Shown: one piece after another, positions 24,020 through 34,420 of the stretch
Layout: every line of letters begins with the position of its first letter
Numbering within the stretch: the stretch's first letter is position 1
Assembly (NCBI RefSeq): GCF_030445035.2
Contig: NC_080677.1
Coordinates: forward strand, 31,967,329 to 32,031,328
From: Dasypus novemcinctus
Lineage: Eukaryota > Chordata > Mammalia > Cingulata > Dasypodidae
DNA length: 64,000 nt
Reading direction: 5' to 3'
Translations under genes and position numbers: made by a program
The notes under the pieces: generated by a model
What the model was told of the DNA's origin: nothing
The model's database searches: none
The model's input: the letters and a program-made list of their open reading frames with translations, nothing else

Positions 24020-24980
24020 AAGATGGCGAGTGCTGAACCGTGCGCCTGGGCCTCCTTTCGTCTTTGGCCTAACTCTTCTGGTGCTCGTTGATCCCTCTTG
24101 AATGTCCACCGGAGACAATCGCTTCCCTTTGCCTGCACAAGGCAGGGGCACGCTCTCGGCCCAGCACAGCACTTCAGCCTCTTCCTGCTCACCGCCCGCC
24201 CCTCCCCGCTCAGAGCGTCTCCCCTCCCCCATCTAATCTGCTGTCCCTGCCGCCCTGCCCCTGCGTTCTCAGTTCAGTGTCCACTGCACTCGCTTGTGCC
24301 ACCCCCTCTCGCGCGCGCACACAGACCCACACATGCACACAGTCGTCGGCTCTTCAGGCTGGTTGACAGTAAGAACCAGCTTGTTGGTATTAAAAGCCTG
24401 GCAGCGCCTAGCTCGGCGCCGCGCTGACTCAGTAGCTGTCCGTGAGCTGTGCCTAGAGAAGGCCAGCTCCACCTCCAGCCTCCCTCCAGAGCCCCCTCCC
24501 CCCCCCTGCAGCTGCTAAAGACTAACCCCCGCCCCCCCCAACTCAGAGGCCATATTCACCCTAGCAGTGGTGACAGGTTGATGACTCCTCTAACAGGCCC
24601 CCTTCCTCTCCTGTGGGGGGGGGGGGTTCCTGCCAGTACCGAGCCTGGTGGAGGGGCCACCAGCAGGGCCGGAAACCTGGGGAGAACGCCCCTGGCTGCC
24701 ACTGATTTCTGCAACTAGAATCGCTGTTTTTCTACAATTAGACTTCCCTCCTTCATTACATCTATGCTCCTGAGGTAGTAAATACCAGAAATATGCCTTA
24801 CTTTTCACGTAACTTACTTTCAATTATCAGAAAAGCTTCTAGTAATAGACCCACCGTTGACAGGGAATCTACCCTGAAGCTCAGAGTGAAAACACTGGCT
24901 GCATGCCTCTAGAGATGCCCACCTCCCCATCAGCTGTCCTCCAGGCCGCTATCCCCTCCCAGCCTGTGAACAAGAGCAGC
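24020..24980. other. Intergenic sequence, nothing recognised
   Basis: G+C-rich, with a G run at about 24616-24627 and a short CA-rich patch near 24316. No gene or transposon is supported. Confidence 0.4.
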
Positions 24981-24984
24981 AGGG

Positions 24985-25250
24985 CTTAGTGGCTGAGAGC
25001 TTAGACCCTGGATCCAATGCCTGAATTCAAATTCTGGTGCTCCCCTTTACTAGCTGGATGATCTTGGACAAGCTACTTAATCTGCGCCTCTGTTTTCCCA
25101 TCTGTGAAATGGGCACAATGATCATAATAGCCCCTACCTTTTAGAGTTGTTAAATGGATTAAATGAGTTAATATGGTTGTTAAATGGATTAAATGAGTTA
25201 ATATTTGTAAAGTGATCGGCACTCTGTAAGCACTCGGTGATCGTGTCAAA
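24985..25250 (+). repeat. MIR SINE relic with an internal 30-base tandem duplication
   Basis: Forward MIR order: GCTTAGTGGCTGAGAGCTTA, ATGATCTTGGACAAGCTACT, TTCCCATCTGTGAAATGGGC, then GGCACTCTGTAAGCACTCGG. The GTTGTTAAATGGATTAAATG block is repeated with a period of 30 bases (25146-25175 and 25176-25205), nearly without change. Confidence 0.75.
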
Positions 25251-25961
25251 TACATCTGGAGACCCCACTCCTAAGGCGCCAGCTAGTCCTAAATGGTTAT
25301 AACCCTTTCTGGAGAAGAGACTAAGGATGCTTATGGGGGAAATATACATAAGGCTCGCCCACCTTACCCTGTTCTTATTATTAATGTTGGTAAGCATGGC
25401 AAAACAGTCATTGTAAAATAACCAATTTCTTTCATTCTTTACTTCCCTTCCTTTGTTTATGTGGGTATGTTTTGGTAGGAGGGAAAAAAAAGGAAATAAT
25501 CTGATTGGTTGAGATGGCCGGGTTGTAGTAAAATTCTTACTACTTTTAAATATTATTTTCCATCAGCATTATAATAATAGTACCAAGTATTCAATAAATT
25601 ATGCCAAACTCATACTTTCCTGGAAAACCTAGGTGAAGGCTGCTCAGAGCCTGGATAGCTGGGTCTCATACCTTCAGAAAAGAGATGGGTACAGACATAT
25701 GGAGTCACTTACTAAATAAGAATCTGCCTGACGGCAAGCCTGGAGACTAACCCTCATCTCAACATTTGCAATAGGCTCTGTACTCCCCCGTCGCCTCAAC
25801 AGCACAAGTTGCATAAAAACTCAGCCGTTTCCCACTTTGAGACCAGACCTGCCAAGGAAAGGGGCTTTCTTTATTACTCAAGGCTGTAGGCTTTTCCACC
25901 AGTATTTATCTTAGACTCTCCCCCTGCCCCCTCCCCCACACACTAACCCTAGATTCAGTGT
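25251..25961. other. Intergenic A+T-rich sequence, nothing recognised
   Basis: Unique sequence; no gene or repeat is supported. Confidence 0.45.
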
Positions 25962-26914
25962 GACTAAAGCAGGGGTTCTTAACCAGGGGTCCATGGAAAG
26001 ATTTCAGGGGGGCCATGAGCTTGAACTGCAAATTCAAAAAAACCCCACATTATTCTTGTGGAGACATGTTGGTGTGGGTGTGATAGATTTATTAAAGAAT
26101 ACACACTGGCGGCAGACTTGGCCCAGTGGTTAGGGCGTCCGCCTACCACATGGGAGGTCCGCGGTTCAAACCCTGGGCCTCCTTGACCCGTGTGGAGCTG
26201 GCCCATGCGCAGTGCTGATGCGTGCAAGGAGTGCCGTGCCACGCAGGGGTGTCCCCGCGTAGGAGAGCCCCACGCGCAAGGAGTGCGCCCCGTAAGGAGA
26301 GCCGCCCAGCGTGAAAGAAAGTGCAGCCTGCCCAGCAATGGCACTGCACACGCAGAGAGCTGACACGACAAGATGACGCAACAACAAGAAACACAGATTC
26401 CCGTGCCGCTGACAATAACAGAAGCGGACAAAGACGACACAGCAAATAGACACAGAGAACAGACAACCCGGGTGGGGGGCGGGGAAGGGAGAGAAATAAA
26501 TAAATAAATAAATCTTTTTAAAAGAAAAAGAATACACAGTATAGTGTGGACTTAGTGTGATTTTTACTCTGATGTAGCGTATTCTGAGTACAGTGGATAA
26601 TTGCCTGCCAAAAAGGTTGGTAAAGATGGTAGAGATGGTTTTATGATGCTGTGGGAGAACTCGAATTTCTAAATGTTTGCCAAAAACGACAGTTTGAACA
26701 GATGTTGAACCATGTTAGGTTATCAGGTATTGAAATTATGGGAAAATTGTAAAACGTAATTTTGAATAATCCTAAAATTTAATTTAAAGACATGCCAATG
26801 TTGAATGTCATAAAACTATCTGCCACTACATTCTGAGAAGGGGTCCGTGGTTTTCACCTGACTGGCAAAGGGGTCCACGGAACAAAAAAAAGGTTTAGAA
26901 GTCCTGGTCTAAAG
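25962..26914 (+). mobile_element. Non-autonomous hAT-type DNA transposon with a nested SINE
   Basis: The element runs from CAGGGGTTCTTAAC at 25970 to GTTTAGAAGTCCTG ending at 26906. The ends are imperfect inverted repeats. It is flanked by 8-base duplications GACTAAAG (25962-25969) and GTCTAAAG (26907-26914), which differ at one base; 8 bases is the hAT length. Internal GGGGTCCATGG and GGGGTCCACGG blocks are typical of an old Charlie-like family that I do not name. No transposase frame is present. The nested SINE accounts for about 420 of its bases. Confidence 0.75.
26094..26538 (+). mobile_element. DAS-type SINE, near full length, plus, nested in the hAT element
   Basis: A 12-base duplication AAAGAATACACA flanks the insert (26094-26105 and 26527-26538). 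The head has A-box-like TGGCCCAGTGGTTAGGGC and B-box-like GGTTCAAACCC. A long body follows and the tail is AAATAAATAAATAAATAAATCTTTTTA. This matches the armadillo-specific DAS-SINE family, which was reported as tRNA-Ala derived. It is the best evidence in the window for the source organism. Frames across it are SINE artefacts. Confidence 0.85.
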
Positions 26915-27152
26915 GTTTGGATCATGTGTTCTGAGAGCTACATGCTCATTCAAAGGCTCCATGGAGATGTTGCAATGGAGGCGCAAGACCCCCCTGAGGC
27001 GGCAGGCGTTGGTGAGCAGGCTGGTCAGCCGAGGCCAGAGAAGGAGTCTCCCATCCTGCTCTCCTGGCTCTCTGAGACCCTACAGAGATCATTTCAAGCA
27101 AAGCACTCTACTTTTTTTTTTACCAGAAATTCCTGCCTTGCAGAGGCCTAAC

Positions 27153-27772
27153 CAGTGTTTTTCAACTGGGGGTGATTTGGACCCCCGGGGGAACTTTGCA
27201 AATGTATGGAGACTTTTTTTTTAATAAAGATTTATTTTTTTATTTATTTCTGCCCCCCCCACCCCCACCCAGTTGTCTGCTCTCTGTGTCCATTCACTGT
27301 GTGTTCTTCTGTGACCACTTCTATCCTTATCAGCAGCACCGGGAATCTGTGTTTCTTTTTGTTGCGTCATCTTGTGTCAGCTCTCTGTGTGTGCGGCACC
27401 ATTCCTGGGCAGGCTGCACTTTCTTTCACGCTGGGCGGCTCTCCTTGTGCGTGGGGCTCGCCTGTGCGGGGGACACCCCTGCGTGGCAGGGCAGTCCTTG
27501 CGCGCATCAGCACTGCACATGGGCCAGCTGCACACGGGTCAAGGAGGCCCGGGGTTTGAACCGCAGACCTCCCATGTGGTAGACAGACGCCCTAACCACT
27601 GGACCAAGTCCACTTCCCTGGAGACATTTTTTTGTCGTCACAACTAGGGTAGGTGCTGCTGGCATGGGTAGAGGCCAGGGATGCACTAGACATCCTGCAT
27701 CATACCGACAACCCCCACAACAAAGAAGTACCTGGTCCAAAACGTCAAGGGTGCTGAAGTTGAGGAACTCAG
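27153..27772 (+). mobile_element. MER5A hAT-type transposon fossil split by a SINE
   Basis: It starts CAGTGTTTTTCAACTGGGGG at 27153 and, after the SINE, resumes with TCGTCACAACTAGGGTAGGT, GGCATGGGTAGAGGCCAGGG, CAACCCCCACAACAAAGAAG and GTGCTGAAGTTGAGGAACTC at the end. The order and spacing match the MER5A consensus as remembered. Flanking GGCCTAAC and GGCCTGGG may be a decayed 8-base duplication. Confidence 0.8.
27207..27625 (-). mobile_element. DAS-type SINE, near full length, minus, nested in MER5A
   Basis: The duplication TGGAGAC lies at 27207-27213 and 27619-27625. The insert starts with a T run and AATAAAGATTTATTTTTTTA (reversed tail) and ends with a reversed tRNA-like head (GGTTTGAACCGCAGACCTCC, CCCTAACCACTGGACCAAGT). 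It shares the body of the copies at 8 and 26 kb. Confidence 0.85.
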
Positions 27773-27779
27773 GCCTGGG

Positions 27780-28350
27780 CCCAGCTCCCACTGCCGCGGA
27801 GGTGGAGGACGCATTCCCTCAGAAGGACTTCCCCAGCTGCCTTAAGCAAAGGGCAAATCGCAGATCCGCAGGGGAGCCCAAGAGAACCCTTTCTCAGGCC
27901 CCAACCTAAGAGTGGGGAGGTCCCAGCAGACTCCTGCTCTGCCTTCAGAACACAAAACCCTGGCATCTGAAAAGATTAAGTAAAGCTCCTGATTCCCAGC
28001 CCCCAAGGCTGCATAACCCTGCCCCTCATCTCCTATTTCCCTTCTCATCCCCTCACTCTTCCAGCACAGTTGGAAATTTGAATTACAATCTTTACTGTCC
28101 AGCCCTCAAAGGCCTGGCCTGCTTCCTCTCCCAGGGACAAAGTCTCCTGGACGTCCTGCCTCCCTTTGAGATGAACCCCCAACCCTGCCTCTTTCAGTAA
28201 CTGTAAGTTTTTCTTCCCCACCTCCCTCCACCAGGCCTTTTCTTTCTAATTAAGCCACATCTAGGCTGTGTTGGGGGGGGGGGGCGATTCTGAGGACTTT
28301 CAAGCCTCCTATGCTGCAGGTTCTGAGGGCCTCAGCCTCATGGCTTTTTG
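27780..28350. other. Intergenic sequence, nothing recognised
   Basis: Unique sequence with a G run at about 28272-28284. No gene or transposon. This marks the left edge of the almost transposon-free region. Confidence 0.4.
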
Positions 28351-28359
28351 TGAGGTGCC

Positions 28360-28690
28360 AACCACGCTGTGATCGTTAAACCCCACGGTGGTGGGAGAGG
28401 TTTTCTTGTCGCTGTTAACCTGGGAGCCAGCTACATCTTGTTTATCAGACTTGATTTAATTCAGCTTGGTCGGGTTCCAAGTGTTGAGGTGGAGATTAAA
28501 GGCAACTGAGGAATCCAATTAGCCGCCCAGTCTTCTTTAAGCCAAAAAATCAGGTCACAAACTAGATCAAAGTGAAATTATTTCTCGACAGCACTGTTCA
28601 TTAAGGGGAGGGTGGGAGCTCACACTGCTAAGCTGGGCTCATTACTGGGACTGGCATTTTAAATACAGTATCTCCCCCAAATTACATGTT
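28360..28690. promoter_or_regulatory. Candidate conserved non-coding element
   Basis: Unique, A+T-richer, repeat-free sequence with several factor-like motifs: GTTAACC, CTTGTTTATCAGACTTGA, ATTTAATTC, CCAATTAGCC (TAATTG-type) and a TCF/LEF-like AGATCAAAG at about 28563-28571. The lack of repeats and the motif density suggest an enhancer. Conservation must be checked by alignment. Confidence 0.35.
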
Positions 28691-28699
28691 TCAGAGGTT

Positions 28700-30390
28700 G
28701 GAGGGAGAGACCGAGATTATCTTACATGAAGTCTCTGTTCGACTAATAGAAAACAGAAAGCAGAGGAATGAGCATATAACTTCTAGGAAAAGATTTAAAC
28801 AAGGCCCCAATTTTCCTGGGCAAGAAAACCCAATCGGCAAACTGGAACTGGCAATGAAGCCAGAGATTCCCTCCTCCAGGGAATCAGGAGGGCTGAGAAA
28901 TCGAGGTCTCCCAGGTGGTCCTCTTCACCCATTTTCCCCGAGAACCCTCTAAAAGCCCTTCCACTCCTGTCTGCCCCTCTCCCGGGGCTGCGTATGGCTG
29001 CCAGGGAGGCCCCCGAGCCCAGCCTTTCCCCAGCCCCCAGACCCAAGCAGCCTTTGAAGAGAAACCACTCACCACTGCTGGACTCTGGGTCCCAGGCAGT
29101 CATTTCCAGCTGCAAGAGTCTCCCTCTGGGTCTTTTGAAGGGGCTGGAGAGCAAGGAGGAGAACCAGCAAGGCCCTGATCAGATTCGCTCCCCAGAGGGA
29201 GGATCAAATATGGGATCGCTGCAAGGGAATTTAGAAACCGCAGTTATATGTGAGACAGAGAGAGACAGGCAGAAGAGTGAAATCAAGAGTGCAACAACAT
29301 GCTTTCCTTCCCCTGTGACCAGCGATTTTGAACTGGGCCAGGAAATCTACAGAAACAATGGCTTTTTTTTCCTATCTCCTCCCTTAGAAATTCTGCTTAG
29401 CATCTCAGGCAACCAGCAACCTCCTGGTTAGAAGATGGTGTTTTAGGCCCACCAGGCCACAAGCTTGAGGGGCACTGAACGTGGCAGAATGGCTGAAGTT
29501 CATTTCTTTGGGCTTTGGGCTGTGGTCACCTCTGGAATCTCTGAAATCTGAACCAGTCTCTCCATCCTGCCTAGGTCGGCCTGGAAGCAAAACCCCAGGG
29601 ACTTGGAGGTCTGACCGCCTAGGTTTGGAGGGGGAGGGGGTGTATGGGAAAGAGCGGAGACCCTCGAGCTGGGGAAGAACCGTGGGAGGGAGTCTGAAAA
29701 CTTTCCTCTGCCACTCCATCAGGTCCCGCTATCTCCAAATTTCCAGCTGTAATGACCCAATTCCTCCCTCAAGGTCTGGGCCAGCCTTGGCATCCTCTGT
29801 TATGCAGAGGCTCTGGAGGCAGGAGGCCTCCTGCCAGGCTGCCCCCACCGGGCCCCCCACCGGGCCCCCCACCCAGCCGGCAGCGTGTGCACCCTTTCCT
29901 CTCCTTTTCATCTCCTCCTGTAGCCAGAACCTGCCCTCTCTAGGGGGATGCCTGCAGCGTGCCTCTCAGGGGCCTCCCCCCCTCCCCCCGAGTTGGTGGG
30001 TCTCAGGACCCCAGACCCCAGCCTGAGTAACTATAGCCTAAAGGGATTTTTCTCCGATGATGCATTTGGAGCAGGAACAAATCCTGGCTAGTGGTTTTGT
30101 TTTTCTGCTCCGTGCGAGCACTTCACTCCCCGGAATTTCGTCATCCTCGCAGATCCTTCCACGATGCCAGCCTATTCTCCATGCCCAGGGGCCTCTACGG
30201 GGCTGCCAGCCCTCGGAAAATGCACCCTGGGTCCCACGCAGATTCTATTAGTGTCCCACAACACGCAAGGAGCGCGCAATGTTCTTGTTTCGTTTTGTTT
30301 TGAATAAGCGACTTCAAGCGAGTTCTAAAAGCTGACCTTTCCTAAGAGGACACAGGCCCGCTGGGGGAAAAGGTTGCGCTAAGTGGAGCC
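28700..30390. other. Intergenic sequence, nothing recognised
   Basis: Unique sequence. A two-copy 12-base tandem (ACCGGGCCCCCC) lies at 29847-29870. No gene or transposon is supported. Confidence 0.4.
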
Positions 30391-30399
30391 CGGCGCTAA

Positions 30400-31400
30400 T
30401 ATTCCAGTCGGGAAGCTATCGACCTCCAGCCGAAATTAAAAATTGAAAAATTAAAAGCTCTCTGCGGGCACAGGCCGCAGCCCCCGCCCCGCCCCTCCTG
30501 ACCAGGGCTGCCCTTGAGGCGCCCTGCGGTCCCCTCGCCCGAGGTGCGCGCAGCCCGACTCCGGGGCACAGCAGCCCGCTGTGCATCACACCTGGAACGA
30601 AAATCTGGGAAGACGGGAGATTGGGGCTTTGCAAACACGCGCCCTTGCCCCTCAGGGAGCCAGCCCTCCGCCCGGGGCCGCTCTCCTGGCACTGGTTACT
30701 CGCCAGGTGGGGCCGTGCCCGCGTGCGGGGCCCTGGGGAGGCGGGGATAGAGGTGCCAGCACAAGACCTCACGAGGCTCCCCGAGAGCCCTGGCGCACTC
30801 CTGGGTGGCCAGGGCGAGGCCTGGGTCGGTCCCTGGGGGCGGACGTGTCGGCCCCGGGGCAGAGGTGGGGTCCCCCTTCCCAGCTGTCCTTCTGACCCAG
30901 AAGCACCCAGAACCCGAAATAGCGAGTTTCCTGCGGACGAGCCCCGCAGACCCTGCACGCACCCAGCAAGGTCTCGGCCCGCGAGGTCTCATTTCAACCC
31001 CGAGGAGCCTCGCAGGCGGGTTGGGGCCGGGGGCGCCGACGGTGGACAGGGGACAGAGAAGCCTCGAACAACCATACCGGGTGTGCGGGACCCTGACCAA
31101 AGTGGGGGCGGCCCGCAGCACGTGCCCCACACCCCCGGCCGCAGCCGGCTCCCGGTTCCAGGCTGCGCGCCGTCCTGGCCTCCGAGGGCCGCGGGCGCTG
31201 GGGCCCCGCGTGGGCTGTTCGGCTGCGCCCCTGCCCCGGGCGCGCCCCTCTCCAGCGCGCCCCTGAGCCTGGCACAGAAGACCTCGGCGGGAGAGATACT
31301 TCGAACAATCCGGGAGGACAAAAGAGAGAGAGAGAAAGAAAGATCCCAGTTCGCTCGCCCGCGGAAACGCTTTGAGTCACTCTCAAAATTTTTCTGCTAT
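30400..31400. promoter_or_regulatory. CpG island, intergenic
   Basis: Dense CpG block about 13-14 kb upstream of HOXA13. It carries overlapping frames on both strands, the longest of 301 codons (30621-31526, plus), none with a known domain. A homeodomain-like run GAAATTAAAAATTGAAAAAT lies at its left edge (about 30433-30453). It is likely a regulatory island. Confidence 0.5.
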
Positions 31401-31429
31401 CTGGTAAAGGTGGCCGGGGCCGTTTGCAA

Positions 31430-31670
31430 TAAGAACAGAATAATGTTCGCGACTGTACGATATAATTCTCTCCAGACTCCCCCTCCTCCGCCCCCAGCTA
31501 GAGCTTTCACCAGCGAAAGCGGCTAATGCATTTGCGCACATTAAACATCTTGAACGCATAATTACAGGCTGCAGACAGGCGGGACAATAAAATATCTCGG
31601 CTCGATATTTTTGGAAACCTTTTGCGACCGTGCCTGGAATAAATAACCACCGCTTTCTATGTCCTCTGCC
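31430..31670. promoter_or_regulatory. Candidate conserved enhancer with homeodomain motifs
   Basis: Repeat-free block next to a CpG island. It has GCTAATGCATTTGCGCACAT, GCATAATTACAGG (TAATTA), GACAATAAAATATC (CAATAAA, HOX13/CDX type) and GGAATAAATAACC. A near-palindrome ATATCTCGGCTCGATAT is at about 31591-31607. The motif set suits a HOX-bound element; this is inference. Confidence 0.4.
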
Positions 31671-33680
31671 ATCTCACTACAGCCACCGTTCTTTCAGAAC
31701 GCTCCCGCACCCTACCTCTGCTTTTGAGAAACCGCAGGGCTGCGGGGACCGCGGGGAAGTCGTCCCGACCTGGAGCGGTCCCCCGGGGCCTCGGGCTCTG
31801 GGGTAGGGTGCACGTGGGCAGGGGTGACTGGAATCCGGAGTTTAGTCCAGGAGGCCGCCCTCCTCACAGGGGGGAGGCGCAAATGGGGCCCTCTGATCCC
31901 CGAGCCTCTGGGCACCCCGCCCTCCGGGACCCTCTCTCTACACAAAGGCTAAAAAAGCCTTGTAGAAGCGGCGGCCGCCACACACCCGAGCGGAGATGGA
32001 CCGCGCTGGTTCCTGGTACCTGAGAAATCTGCTGGCAGAGAAAGAGATTAACTATTTGAAGTAGGGACAGGAGAGGAGGAAACTGCGTTATTTACTTTCG
32101 TGGAGGCCTGGGGCTTCTACAGCTTCTCTTGAAAGTGAGTTGCCTCCTCTGTAGAATGGAGATGATTATAATAACCGTGGGACCTAATTCACAGGTGGTT
32201 ATGAGGAAGCACTTAAAAAACTTATTGCTGTATAATATATATAACAAAGCATACAAATCGTCAGCTCCAGCTCACTGGATTTTTATGTCTCTCTGCCCTT
32301 GTATAACCCCCACCCAGATCAAGAACCATTGCTAAGTCCCAGAAGGCTCCATGAAGAAGCACTTTAAAAACCATCTTAGTCAATGATAACGTCACTCTCT
32401 CCAACGCAAGAGATCAACAACCCCGTCAAGTGGTCAAGTGTGTGCAGCCTCTTGGCACTTGGGGACAATAATTAACAGACCAAATATACATTTTAAAGGA
32501 TATTTACTATTCTCATTATGGCTACTATCATGGGAATTTCTGTCTGGCGAAGTGGGGGAGGGGGGCCTTGCGTGTAAACCCTCAGGCACTAAGGGATTTG
32601 GGAGGGGGAAATTGAAGATACAGCTTTAATTCACTTTGAGACCATGGTGTTTTCTTGTCTGCTGTGAAGGTCTGGGGCTTTACCTCTTACTCTGGTGTGT
32701 TTATTTCCAGGTTAAGGGATGAGTCCAGAGAGAGAAGCTTGAGAACATCTCGATGGGACGCGAACCTGAGCTGGTGCTGATGTGGCTGAGCTCTAAGCCT
32801 TGCAGTGCCCTATCTTAATACCTCCCCTGAATCCAACGCTGGTCTCAGGTGTGGAGGGATTTCCCCTTGGCCATCAGATAAACGGAGCACCCCATTTTCT
32901 GAGGAGTGTAAGCCCAATAGCTAACACATGTATTTGGTGCACATTGCAAGTGATACAAATGAATTTACAGCGAAAAAGAAAAAAAAAGCCACTGTACGCC
33001 CCAACCTTCTGACACCAAGTTCTCCCCAAAGGAAGCCGCTGCTACTGACGGCGCGTCTGTCCCCCAGTCCCTGTGTGCCCACCACTTTGTTAAAAGCACA
33101 GCAGGAGCCCTCACTGTGCATGCTGCCCTGGACTTGGATTTTTTTCCCTAAATACTGTCCTGGCCAAGTCCCCATGATGACTGTAATGGTTCAGAAAGTT
33201 ATGTTCAGCCCTGGAAACTCAGCCCTGCTGAAATTCTAGCTAATGGTGTGTGGCCTGGCGGGGGGGGAAGAGGCGTTGTCGGCTGGGTTCCAGATCCTCA
33301 CCTACCCCAAGGGGACTCAGCAACCTTCAAATAATCAGCTAACACGGCGGCATCCTGAGGGCCCAGCCTCCCGCCCCATTCTCTCTGTGTGCAGGGCCAT
33401 GCTGGGGAAATAATCGAGGCACTGAATATGACTTTGGACTTTAAGCCGTTCTTTTGGTCAGGGGAAATCGGAAGTGCTTCTTGCAATTTTTAACTCTTCT
33501 GTCTCAAAGCTATAAAACCTGCACTGGGTCATTAGCCCACCCTGGGTGTCCACCTCCGATCCCATTTCCTCAGTCCTCTCTGGAGCGCCACGGGGTGGCC
33601 CTGTCCCGGCCTGGGCAGAGGCCAGGAGGGCACGGTGGGGGCCCTGGGCTGCGCCCCCAGACCTTAGACCCCACCAGAAG
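31671..33680. other. Intergenic sequence with a possible L1 scrap (32206-32370)
   Basis: A segment with GTATAACCCCCACCCAGATC AAGAAC-like order resembles the reverse complement of an old L1 3' UTR. It is flanked by an imperfect direct repeat GAAGCACTT(T)AAAAA at 32206-32220 and 32356-32370. A MIR-like scrap precedes it at about 32138-32175. The rest is unique sequence with no gene. The L1 call is weak. Confidence 0.35.
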
Positions 33681-33689
33681 ATGTGGGAG

Positions 33690-34420
33690 AAAAGGCGTTT
33701 ACCACCTGGACGACCTTGACTGCTGCCGATTAAAGTTTAATCCGAGGTGTGTGCTCAGCCCTGCCATGTTATTTAAACACGCCAAAGGTCATAAAAAGAT
33801 TCCAATGGCGTGAGCCGATCCGGACGCGGGCACGCAGGGAGCCAGCGTTTGATTCTGGGGGATTTCCAGAGCCCGGATTTGGAGCGCGGGGAGGGGAGGG
33901 GAGCGGGGCGTAAGGGAAAAAGAAAGGCGTTTGTTTTCTCAGCGGAATGCCAGACTTCAGAAACCGGCGGGGGAACCGAGCGTTGGGCCCTGGGAGCCGA
34001 GGCGGCGCCCCTGCATTCCGATTAACTGGGAAGACATCTAGTGGGAAGAGGCCGGAACTGCAGCGGCGGCCGCGGGCGTCCCCTGCCTCTGCCTCCCTCG
34101 ACCGCCGCCAGCCCAGGGGCCGGGGTGGGGTACGGCGGCGGGGTGGGAGCCCCAAAGAAAAGACCCGCACTTGCTCGGCCGCCCCTTCGAAGCACCCGAC
34201 TGTCTGGAAGATCCCAGCCGAGCAGAGGATTGGGCCCTACTCAGGGCTGATGCGCCGCTTTCGCCTTAAGAGAGGAAAGGTCCAACTCCCATCTGCTTTC
34301 CTTTCTCCGGCTCGGGGTCCCGCTCAGCCGGCCCATGGCACGTGGGGCCCTGGACCCCGCACTTCCGTCCAGTGATCCCGGCGGAGCCCTGGCGCGCCCA
34401 CGTGTGAGCTCTCCTCCAGG
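33690..34420. promoter_or_regulatory. Candidate conserved element and CpG island
   Basis: The left part (33690-33810) has GATTAAAGTTTAATCCGAGG and AAAGGTCATAAAAAG; TCATAAA is a HOX13/CDX-type site (about 33788-33794). The right part to about 34420 is CpG-rich. Frames on both strands are compositional. It may be an enhancer or unannotated promoter. Confidence 0.4.

Noticed and set aside
26110-26180. Possible tRNA gene (A and B box-like sequence)
   Set aside because: It is the promoter head of a SINE flanked by target duplications and followed by the SINE body and A-rich tail.
26143-26537. Several 100-150 codon frames near 26 and 27 kb with similar sequences
   Set aside because: They are translations of the DAS SINE body in different frames and recur at 8, 26 and 27 kb.
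30621-31526. 301-codon plus-strand frame in a CpG island
   Set aside because: Composition-driven; there are equally long frames on the other strand, no domain and no splice-supported gene.
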